From positions 62,001-126,000 of the forward strand of contig NZ_SJPV01000002.1 of the NCBI RefSeq assembly GCF_007860135.1: DNA of 64,000 bases, given 5' to 3'. Below are positions 8,426 to 15,424 of the stretch, one piece after another. Position 1 is the stretch's first letter, and every line of letters begins with the position of its first letter. Made by a program: the position numbers and the translations under genes. Under the pieces are notes generated by a model. That model ran no database searches, was not told where the DNA came from, and saw nothing but the letters and a program-made list of their open reading frames with translations. The DNA is from Novipirellula artificiosorum (GTDB lineage: Bacteria; Planctomycetota; Planctomycetia; Pirellulales; Pirellulaceae).

Positions 8426-8974
8426 TCATTTTCCCAGGGTTTGACGCTGGTGTTCATACAGTGCGACTCCTACGCTGGTTGCGAGGTTCAAACTTCTCAC
8501 TTTGTCAGCCATCGGAATTCGCAAGGCATTCGGTTGATCTTGGGTGAGGATCGAACGGGGCAAACCTGAAGATTCGCTACCAAAGACCAGCACATCTTCT
8601 TTTTCAAACGACGCGTCCCAAATCGTGCGGGTTGCGAAGCGAGAGAAGTAGAAGAAACGCCGCGGCGCGAGTTGGCGGACTAAATCGGCCCAATTGACCG
8701 CGTCGGCGAGCATCAGGTGCTGCCAATAATCGAGTCCCGCTCGGCGAAGTCGTTTGTCGTCAAGGCGAAAGGCCGCTGGACGAACGATCCACAACTTGGC
8801 GCCGACGGCCACGCAGGTGCGGCCAATGTTTCCGGTATTCTGAGCGATTTCTGGCTGGTACAACACCACGTGCGCGGCCGGTAAATTCGCTATACTTTCG
8901 AGCTGCGACCGCGCCACTTTCGAACCCAGCGGCCCTTGATCCACTCGCTCCTGTCTTTCTTGATTCTGATTCAT
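8426..8974 (-). CDS. trmL: tRNA (cytidine/uridine-34 2'-O)-methyltransferase TrmL, SPOUT family
   Basis: About 182 aa. SPOUT/TrmH-fold motifs are present: VVLYQPEIAQNTGNIGRTC near the start, VFGSESSGLP in the middle, and IPMADKVRSLNLATSVGVA at the C-terminus, which forms the knotted SAM site. TrmL methylates the wobble ribose of tRNA-Leu isoacceptors. The family usually starts just before the VLY motif, so the first 40 residues here are extra. ATG 8974 overlaps the start codon of the divergent gene; GTG codons at 8944 or 8917 would avoid that and give a more typical length. Confidence 0.88.
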   Translation of the reverse strand: MNQNQERQERVDQGPLGSKVARSQLESIANLPAAHVVLYQPEIAQNTGNIGRTCVAVGAKLWIVRPAAFRLDDKRLRRAGLDYWQHLMLADAVNWADLVRQLAPRRFFYFSRFATRTIWDASFEKEDVLVFGSESSGLPRSILTQDQPNALRIPMADKVRSLNLATSVGVALYEHQRQTLGK

Positions 8975-9671
8975 GCCGATCCAAGTCACCTGTCCCAAAT
9001 GCTTTAAGCGTTTTCAAGTCAGCGAGAAGTTCGCTGGTAAGAAAGGCCCTTGCCCAAGTTGCAAGAACACCATAACGGTTCCGGACAAAAACGAGGAGGT
9101 CGTCATCCATGAACACCCTGACGATGCCCCCAAAGATCGCAGCGGCCAGAGCGTTTTGGTTCCGATCAAACGAACCGAAACCGATGTCACGCGTAAGGGG
9201 CTAATTTTGACCATCGCCGCGGTCGTCGGTGTGTTCGCCATTGCGATTGCGTTCCGAATGCTTGGCGGCGAAGAGGGCCCCCCCGATTGGGCGAAGGTCC
9301 TTGGTGTGATCGCGTTGGCACCCCCGTTGGTCTGGGCCGGGTATTCGTTTGTCTACGATTCGGAACTCGAGCCCTACCGAGGGGCTGAGCTTCGCAACCG
9401 GGTCCTGATCGGTGCGGCCCTTTTGGCTTGCGTCTGGCTGGTCTATGCCTTCGTCCCCTCGTATGTTTTGGAGCTCGATCAGGCCGCCGAGATGTCCTAC
9501 ACGACCTTTGGCATCTTCTTTTGCATCATGTTGGGGATCGGTGCGGTGATTGCCGTGGCGACATTCGAATTGGAGTTCGTGGGCGGTTTAACCTTGGCTG
9601 GCCTTTATCTGCTGTCGGTGGTGCTGTTGGCACTCGTCAGCGGAGCGACTTTGGCTGGACTCGTGACGTGA
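8973..9671 (+). CDS. MJ0042-type zinc-ribbon membrane protein
   Basis: 232 aa. The N-terminus is a four-cysteine zinc ribbon (CPKCFKRF, then CPSCKNTITV, residues 8-37) of the MJ0042 type common in planctomycetes. A polar linker follows, then about five membrane segments (LILTIAAVVGVFAIAIAF, VLIGAALLACVWLVYAF, FGIFFCIMLGIGAVIAVA, LAGLYLLSVVLLALVSGA). The role is unknown. The start codon ATG 8973-8975 overlaps that proposed for divergent trmL by two bases. The HD-domain gene follows after 12 nt, so the two are likely co-transcribed. Confidence 0.8.
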   Translation: MPIQVTCPKCFKRFQVSEKFAGKKGPCPSCKNTITVPDKNEEVVIHEHPDDAPKDRSGQSVLVPIKRTETDVTRKGLILTIAAVVGVFAIAIAFRMLGGEEGPPDWAKVLGVIALAPPLVWAGYSFVYDSELEPYRGAELRNRVLIGAALLACVWLVYAFVPSYVLELDQAAEMSYTTFGIFFCIMLGIGAVIAVATFELEFVGGLTLAGLYLLSVVLLALVSGATLAGLVT

Positions 9672-9683
9672 GGAGTTTTTGGC

Positions 9684-11057
9684 ATGACGCCTGAAGTCGT
9701 CCAATTGAATCGAGCCACCTCGCTGGTCCGGATTCCCCCGTCCGACGGTGTCCCGTTGACACCTCGCGTGCGGCGGGTTCTTGATTCGGCTCCGATGCGA
9801 CGACTTGCCTCCATCAGCCAATTGGGGATGGTCTCCCTGGTTTACCCTGGCGCGACCCATTCGCGACTTGAGCATTCTCTGGGCGTCTATTTGAATGCCT
9901 TGCGGTTGTTGGCCCGGTTCGGCGACGATCCGCGATTTCAAGCGATCGTCGATCCGCCGGCGGCCGATGCCTTTCTATTGGCTGCCTTGCTTCACGATGT
10001 TGGTCATTGGCCGTTTTGCCACCCGATCGAAGACCTGCAGCTTGCGGGGCTGCGCGCCCATGAATCGCGTGTGAGTGATTGGATCGCCAAGTCGGAATTG
10101 GCGGAATGCATCGACCGGGATTGGCAATGCGAAACGAAGGATGTCGTCGAGCTTTTGGAACCCAGCGGAACATTGAGTCGATTGTCCAGTGCGGGGCGCG
10201 ACTTTTTGCGCAGCTGCCTCAGTGGACCAGTTGACATCGACAAGCTTGATTACCTGCAACGGGACAGTTTGCATGCGGGGGTTCCCTATGGTCGCAATTT
10301 TGACGTCGCGCGATTGATTGGTTCCATGTGCATTCATCCCTCCAAGCCAAGGTTGGCAATTGGAGAGAAGGGTCGGACGGCGGCCGAGATGATGGTGTTC
10401 TCCCGATATGTCATGTTTAGCGAGGTGTATTGGCACCACACCGTTCGGTCCGCGACGGCAATGTTGCAGCGCGCCGTGTTCTCCGTCCAACGGTCGATTC
10501 CACTCGAATCGACGTTTGGGTTATCCGACGCCGAGTGGATCGCCCGGCTCGTTCAAGTCACCGGTTCCGACGCATGCTTGGCGACTTGCGGTGCTAGCGA
10601 TTTGCTTGACGGATTATTTGGTCGCCAGCGCCGGCTGTTCAAACGAGTGGCCGAGTTCAATGCGATCGATCGTCGTGAAGTGCACCAGCAAATCGCTCGG
10701 CGACCCTATGGGACGTTGGTGGCGGCGAGCGAGAAGCTGGCCGAGCAATTGACGCGTTTGACGGGGCAATTGATCCGGGGATGGGAGGTCTTGATTGATG
10801 CGCCTCCAGTGAAATTGGAGGTCGATATCAATGTCGATGTGGTTGCACGCGATCAAACTGCCAAAAAACTGGCTGACGTCTCCGCCGTAGCGAAAGCACT
10901 CGCGGATCGTCAATTTGACGATCAAGTTAAACAGGTGCGAATCTTTGTTCGTCCCGAACTTCGCACGAAATTGTTCCAGACTCTTTCCACGGCCGATGCA
11001 TGGTCAAGCTTATTGCTTGATGCAATCTCGGCTGTCAACGATGAGATCCCCTTGTGA
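9684..11057 (+). CDS. HD-domain phosphohydrolase (dNTPase/SAMHD1-like)
   Basis: 457 aa. The HD signature is complete: THSRLEHSLGVY (H64), LLHDVGHWPFCHPIED (H104-D105) and DIDKLDYLQRDSLHAG, giving the H...HD...D metal site of the COG1078/dGTPase-like branch. These enzymes hydrolyse dNTPs or related nucleotides; the substrate cannot be read from sequence. The C-terminal 200 residues are helical. The stop overlaps the nagB GTG start by 4 nt (GTGA), indicating translational coupling. Confidence 0.85.
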   Translation: MTPEVVQLNRATSLVRIPPSDGVPLTPRVRRVLDSAPMRRLASISQLGMVSLVYPGATHSRLEHSLGVYLNALRLLARFGDDPRFQAIVDPPAADAFLLAALLHDVGHWPFCHPIEDLQLAGLRAHESRVSDWIAKSELAECIDRDWQCETKDVVELLEPSGTLSRLSSAGRDFLRSCLSGPVDIDKLDYLQRDSLHAGVPYGRNFDVARLIGSMCIHPSKPRLAIGEKGRTAAEMMVFSRYVMFSEVYWHHTVRSATAMLQRAVFSVQRSIPLESTFGLSDAEWIARLVQVTGSDACLATCGASDLLDGLFGRQRRLFKRVAEFNAIDRREVHQQIARRPYGTLVAASEKLAEQLTRLTGQLIRGWEVLIDAPPVKLEVDINVDVVARDQTAKKLADVSAVAKALADRQFDDQVKQVRIFVRPELRTKLFQTLSTADAWSSLLLDAISAVNDEIPL

Positions 11058-11824
11058 GCACCGAGAAAACAGGTCCCACCCAGCCCATCGTCCTCCGTTG
11101 CCCCGACGCCGACGCTGCCTCGCGGAAAGTGGCTGACCTGATCACCGAAGCGATCACGGCAAAGCCGGCGATCGTGCTGGGGTTGGCCACAGGAGCAACA
11201 CCGATTCAAACCTACGAACACTTGGTGGCCGGTTTTCGCAATGGCCGAGTCGACTTTCGTCACGCAACGTCGTTTAACTTGGATGAGTACATCGGCTTGG
11301 AAGCAAAGCACCCGCAGAGCTATCGCTACTACATGCAGCAGCACTTGTTCGATCACGTCAATTTTTCGCCAATGCGAACCTATGTACCCGATGGATGTGC
11401 CGACGACCCTGTGGCGCACGCCAGCGCCTACGACCAAGAGATCGGAAGGGTGGGTGGCATCGATCTCCAATTGCTCGGCATTGGTAGGAATGGACACATT
11501 GGTTTCAACGAGCCGGGTTCGCCGGCCGCGTCACGGACGCGAGTGGTCGATTTGGCGGAAGTGACAATCAAGAACAACGCACGCTATTTCGATTCACCCG
11601 ATCAAGTCCCGAAGAAGGCCATCACGATGGGAATCGGGACGATTTTCGAGGCCAAGCAAATTGTGATGCTGGCGACCGGTGCCTCCAAAGCGAAAGTGAT
11701 CCGTCAATCCTTGTTGGATCCACCGACCGAGTCGGTTCCCGCATCGCTGCTCCAGTTGCACTCCAGCGTCACCTTCGTGCTCGACGAGGCGGCCGCTAGC
11801 GAGCTGCCGGACGAAATTTGCTGA
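11054..11824 (+). CDS. nagB: Glucosamine-6-phosphate deaminase
   Basis: 256 aa from GTG 11054, typical for NagB. Recognisable segments are the phosphate loop LGLATGATPIQTYEHL, FNLDEYIGL (D77, proton acceptor region) and LLGIGRNGHIGFNEPGS (H149, E153). It converts glucosamine-6-phosphate to fructose-6-phosphate plus ammonia. The aspartate of the E. coli motif NDGH is Asn here (RNGH), as I recall from other NagB subfamilies. Coupling to an HD phosphohydrolase is unusual; no NagA or transporter is adjacent. Confidence 0.93.
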   Translation: MSTEKTGPTQPIVLRCPDADAASRKVADLITEAITAKPAIVLGLATGATPIQTYEHLVAGFRNGRVDFRHATSFNLDEYIGLEAKHPQSYRYYMQQHLFDHVNFSPMRTYVPDGCADDPVAHASAYDQEIGRVGGIDLQLLGIGRNGHIGFNEPGSPAASRTRVVDLAEVTIKNNARYFDSPDQVPKKAITMGIGTIFEAKQIVMLATGASKAKVIRQSLLDPPTESVPASLLQLHSSVTFVLDEAAASELPDEIC

Positions 11825-12163
11825 CGAGGAAGTCGGGGGCTCCGCGATGGCTGACCGAGGCAGTGTCTGGGGGACACCCACACACCTGAATCTATTTGGC
11901 ACACTCACGCCGCCCGCTGCGCACCGTCCGCACGGTCTCCCGCGACCCGCTCGACGAGTCGACAGTGCCAGCCCATCGTTGCTGCGGTAGGCCAGCCGCC
12001 TTTGAATGACTGCTGTGGAAAGCATCCGGCCTTAACGGGCGATTCGCACGGTATGCATTTGTGTTTCACGCCGCTGGCATCCGTCTTGCTTCTGCGTTGG
12101 TCTCAAGGAAGCAGTGCGTTGGTTGCACTGCCGACGAAGAACACTTTCAAGAGGGATACAATC
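11825..12163. other. Intergenic, nothing recognised
   Basis: About 340 bases between nagB and the CCEPV-repeat gene. I see no gene or RNA element. The right end should contain the promoter and leader of the CCEPV-repeat gene. Confidence 0.4.
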
Positions 12164-12475
12164 ATGATGCGTCGAATGTTGTTTTGTTGCGCGGTCGTAG
12201 CAGCCGCAAGTGTTGTCAGTGCGAGCCAAGCCCAGGCGGGTGGTTTTCTGTCGCGGTTGTGCGGTGGCGGTGATCCCTGCTGTGAGCCTGTTTGCTGTGA
12301 GCCCGTTTGCTGTGAGCCCGTTTGCTGTGAGCCCGTTTGCTGTGAGCCCGTGGTCGTTTGCTGCCCACCGCCCGTGGTCGTCTGTTGCCCACCCCCCGTC
12401 GCGGAGCGCTGCTGTGTTAAGGTCCGATACTGCGTGAAAGTCCGTCGCTGTTGTCCGCCAGTTTGCTGCTGGTAA
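12164..12475 (+). CDS. Small exported CCEPV-repeat cysteine-rich protein
   Basis: 103 aa from ATG 12164 with GAGGGA about 8 nt upstream. The signal peptide is MMRRMLFCCAVVAAASVV with cleavage near AQA|GG. The mature part starts GGFLSRLCGGGDP, followed by five tandem CCEPV units, then two VVCCPPPV units and a C-terminal CCVKVRYCVKVRRCCPP. Over a quarter of the mature residues are cysteine. It resembles a miniature of the Cys/Pro-rich planctomycete wall proteins and may be cross-linked in the envelope (inference). No homologue is recognised by name. A stable hairpin follows the stop. Confidence 0.72.
   Translation: MMRRMLFCCAVVAAASVVSASQAQAGGFLSRLCGGGDPCCEPVCCEPVCCEPVCCEPVCCEPVVVCCPPPVVVCCPPPVAERCCVKVRYCVKVRRCCPPVCCW
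12278..12352 (+). repeat. Five tandem 15-bp units (TGCTGTGAGCCCGTT)
   Basis: Five head-to-tail copies that differ by one or two bases encode the CCEPV repeats of the host gene. The near-identity points to recent expansion by slippage, so copy number is probably variable between strains. Confidence 0.9.
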
Positions 12476-12511
12476 GCGTCTCGGGTGGGCGTCTTGATCT
12501 GATCAGTGAAC

Positions 12512-12543
12512 AACACGGGTGAGAGTCTTTTCTCGCCCGTGTT
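12512..12543 (+). terminator. Stem-loop after the CCEPV-repeat gene
   Basis: AACACGGGTGAGA (12512-12524) pairs perfectly with TCTCGCCCGTGTT allowing one GT pair, loop GTCTTT. There is no T-run after it, so it may stabilise the 3' end rather than act as a classical intrinsic terminator. Confidence 0.5.
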
Positions 12544-12575
12544 TCGCAAGGCGTTCGAGTTAGCGTCACCCAGAC

Positions 12576-12640
12576 AGAGAGCATTGTTATCGACACAAGT
12601 CGCGCTGATGGATTCTGGCTCCCCTCTCTCCTCCGCGCGC
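12576..12640. repeat. Repeat shared in inverted orientation with 21045-21113
   Basis: The block starting AGAGAGCATTGTTATCGACA and continuing through AAGTCGCGC and GGATTCTGGCTCCCCTCTC matches the reverse complement of the block upstream of parA with only a few differences over about 60 bp. It abuts the next repeat copy. Confidence 0.7.
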
Positions 12641-12832
12641 GAGGTCGTGCAGTTTTAAGGCGTTTCTGATCGGGGAGTTACGGTGCCGTTACCTCTCCTT
12701 TGGGAGAGCTCGAGCCTAAGCGAGGGAGAGGGAAGACAGGCTGCGATGACAACATGAAATTCCAGCACGGTTTCTATACCGGCCCTCCCCCTCGCTGCGC
12801 TCGCCCCCTCCCGCTGCGCGGCTCGTTGTACC
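12641..12832. repeat. Dispersed repeat family, copy B (right end divergent)
   Basis: It begins with the terminal motif GAGGTCGTGCAGTTTTAAG and shares CGAGCCTAAGCGAGGGAGAG, ACATGAAATTCCAGCAC and GGTTTCTATACCGGCCCTCC with the copy at 13400-13642. The right terminal repeat is missing; instead it ends GGCTCGTTGTACC, the inverted left edge of the copy near 4060. Confidence 0.75.
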
Positions 12833-13399
12833 GCGTATCTCGGGTGGTGTTTTATACATCTGCGGGGTAGGTGACGAGATTTCGCTCTGGACTTTCGACA
12901 AACCGCTGCGAATGATTGCTGCCTTGCGGTTCGCGCTGGTGCTGCGAACATGGGAAAGCCTGTTGCACGGAGGTGCGGTTCATGGGTGCGGTGGCTCTCG
13001 GACTCCTCGGTCAAAAAACCGGCTCATCCGACCGAAGCTCGCGGAACCCAGACTCAAGGTTTTTTGGAGGTATGGCTCCGGTGTCCAATGATCTCTTAGA
13101 AAAGAGTCCCCGACGGTCGGTCGTCCGCAGGGAACCGGTAGCACCCTTGGCGCACCGTCGACCGGGATATCCCTTGTCAAGTTGCACCTCTGCAGAGCTC
13201 GACTCCGTTTCTACCGGCAACTGCACGATAACCAGTGAAAATAGCTCCTGCCAGCAATCATGGGACACCGGAGAGATGCCTCGAAAACCTCCTGCGCACG
13301 CTTCCGCCGGATGAGCCGAAAAACCTATGTGCGCAAGAGCCTCAGCAAGCTTGCACCTTCGCAAAAATCGGACAAGCGACGCAGTACCCCCATCTCCGA

Positions 13400-13642
13400 G
13401 GAGGTCGTGCAGTTTTTAAGTTGTTGATTGAAAAAGACTTACAAGATTTACCTCTCCCTCTGGGAGAGGTCGAGCCTAAGCGAGGGAGAGGGAAAACGGG
13501 CTGCGATTACAACATGAAATTCCAGCACTGTTTCTATACCGGCCCTCCCCCTCGCTTCGCTCGACCCCTCCCGCTGCGCGGGCAGGGGTGGTTGGATACC
13601 GAAACACGGTGTTCGTCACAACTTAAAAACCGGACGACCTCC
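13400..13642. repeat. Dispersed repeat family, copy C with terminal inverted repeats
   Basis: The best-preserved copy, 243 bp. The left end GGAGGTCGTGCAGTTTTTAA (13400-13419, next base G) and the right end (13622-13642) are inverted repeats matching at 19 of 21 positions. Internal segments are Arg/Ser-codon-like and GC-rich with hairpins. This structure fits a MITE-like non-autonomous element. No target duplication was verified. Confidence 0.75.
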
Positions 13643-14077
13643 GAAAATCAGGGGAGAAGGGATCCAGCATTCAAGGGATCCAGGATTCATGGGCGATCCT
13701 CGTCCAGATCCCAATGCCCAAAAGCAGATCTCGGATTGCTGTAACTCGCGGATCTCCACCAGCTTAAGTATTGCACCACCGCTTCTGCTGCGAGGGCGTT
13801 TTGAGTTCTGGTCCTGCCGTGTCAGGGGCGATCTCGGATCGAGGGGACGGTATCCGATCTCCAGCAGTCTTGGATGCTAGGCTAGCAAATCTTTTCGCGT
13901 TTCTTTTCGTGAAACATGCCAAATACGACTTGGTGATTTTTTGCAACTTTCGTTAAAGTACCGAGACTACGTAGCCGCACCCACGCTGCTAGAAAACGTC
14001 ATAAGGTGCTTCACAAGAGGTGAACGAACTCGGTTGACCATGCAGATTCGTGGGACCAATCGCACAGGAGGGAGCCG

Positions 14078-15319
14078 ATGCCAGGCGAATCGTTTCGATT
14101 TATTCACGCCAGTGATTTTCATCTTGAAGCACCACTCGGTGATCTTGACGCCGTCCCAAGTCATCTTCGCGAAGCGATGGCCGATGCGCCGCGCCGGGCT
14201 GCCAAGGCGGTTTTCGAAGCGGCGCTTGCGGACAACATTGATTTTTTGGTTCTGAGCGGCGACTTGCTCAGCCCTCAATCGGCTGGGCCGCATGGCATGT
14301 CACTGCTGCTTGATTATTTCGAGAAGCTGAACTCAAAGAAAACGCCCGTGTTTTGGGTCGCGGGACTTGCTGATGACCCGCAAAAGTGGCCGGATGCCGC
14401 TCCGCTGCCGCCGAATGTTACGCTGTTTCCTAAGAATCGTGTGGTGGCGATTCCGGTTGAACGAGCTGGCCGAACCATCTGTGTGGTCGTGGGTCGCAGC
14501 AGTGAGGGTCGCTCGGCGCTGCACGTTCCAAGTTATCGCGTCGAGCCCACCGAGGAATACACGGTTGCGATCGGGTATGGGGCGTCGGACGCCGATGCAT
14601 TGGCCGAAGGTCGGTTTGAATACTGGGCTCTCGGCGGCGAGCACAATCGTAAAGCGATGGAGGGTGGAGCGGAGGGAGGTGCCTTTTACTGTGGAAGTCC
14701 GCAAGGTCGTTCACTGTGCGAACCTGGGCCTCACGGCTACACCGTCGTCGACGTGGATGCGGACCAGACGACTCGAGTGCATTCGATTGAATGCGATGCG
14801 TTTCGCTATTGTCAAGTTGAAATTGATGCATCGGAGATTGCCGCCGTGGGTGGCATTCGCAACTTGCTGGGCGAACGGATCACGCGATTGCAGCACGAGA
14901 ATGGTGGCCGTCATCTGCTGATCGGGTGGGATATTTCGATCACCAGCGGCGAGAACTTGCACGCCTTGGGTGATAGCGAAGCACTGCTGGCGTGGCTTCG
15001 TCGCGAATTCGGGTCGGGCACGCCCTCGGCTTGGACGGCGTCTTTGGTCATTCGTCCACCGAAGCATTACCCAAAGTCGTGGAAGGATGAAGACACCATT
15101 TTGGGCGACTTTTTGCGAGCTTCCGAGAAATTCAGTAAAGCAGGCCAACGGGAATTGAATCTGGCTCCCTACACGGAAGAACATGGAAGCATTCGTAGTC
15201 CCACCGCAGCGTTGTTGGCCGATGTCTCGCCGTCGGCACGCGAAGCGATTTTGGATCAAGCAACCCTGTTAGGCGTGGAATTGCTCCGCGGCGGAAAACC
15301 AAACTTGGTGTCGTCGTGA
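14078..15319 (+). CDS. YhaO/SbcD-like metallophosphoesterase, motifs partly lost
   Basis: 413 aa, with GGAGG 5 nt before ATG 14078. The N-terminus is a calcineurin-like phosphoesterase domain: ASDFHLEAP (D13, H15) and FLVLSGDLLSP (D62) are intact. The motif normally GNHD reads GLADD (residues 96-100) and the late GHxH motif reads GGEH (186-189), so several metal ligands are absent. The C-terminal half resembles the DNA-binding cap of YhaO/SbcD. It precedes a YhaN/SbcC-like ATPase by about 100 bp, the usual nuclease-ATPase pairing in double-strand-break repair. The fold and pairing are clear; nuclease activity is doubtful. Confidence 0.83.
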   Translation: MPGESFRFIHASDFHLEAPLGDLDAVPSHLREAMADAPRRAAKAVFEAALADNIDFLVLSGDLLSPQSAGPHGMSLLLDYFEKLNSKKTPVFWVAGLADDPQKWPDAAPLPPNVTLFPKNRVVAIPVERAGRTICVVVGRSSEGRSALHVPSYRVEPTEEYTVAIGYGASDADALAEGRFEYWALGGEHNRKAMEGGAEGGAFYCGSPQGRSLCEPGPHGYTVVDVDADQTTRVHSIECDAFRYCQVEIDASEIAAVGGIRNLLGERITRLQHENGGRHLLIGWDISITSGENLHALGDSEALLAWLRREFGSGTPSAWTASLVIRPPKHYPKSWKDEDTILGDFLRASEKFSKAGQRELNLAPYTEEHGSIRSPTAALLADVSPSAREAILDQATLLGVELLRGGKPNLVSS

Positions 15320-15424
15320 GATGGATACACGTCCGAGACGCAAGATGTGCGCGTCGCAGTTGAAGCCTGAGCACCCGCGTGCTCGGTCACAAAGTCAAAA
15401 TGGAATTACTTTGGAAATCCAATC

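Larger units (their letters stand above)
12476..14077. other. 1.6-kb gene-free, repeat-rich interval
   Basis: Between the CCEPV-repeat gene and the metallophosphoesterase gene there is no supported gene. Overlapping short ORFs on both strands derive from repeat copies (their peptides contain strings such as RGRAGIETVL). It holds a hairpin (12512-12543), an inverted copy of the 21.05-kb repeat (12576-12640), and two copies of the dispersed element (12641-12832 and 13400-13642). The parts at 12860-13390 and 13660-14077 show nothing I recognise. Confidence 0.6.

Noticed and set aside
12655..13014. 119-codon minus-strand ORF and similar short ORFs near 13.2-13.7 and 28.9-29.1 kb
   Set aside because: They share peptides such as RGRAGIETVL because they lie in copies of the dispersed repeat, not because they are related genes.
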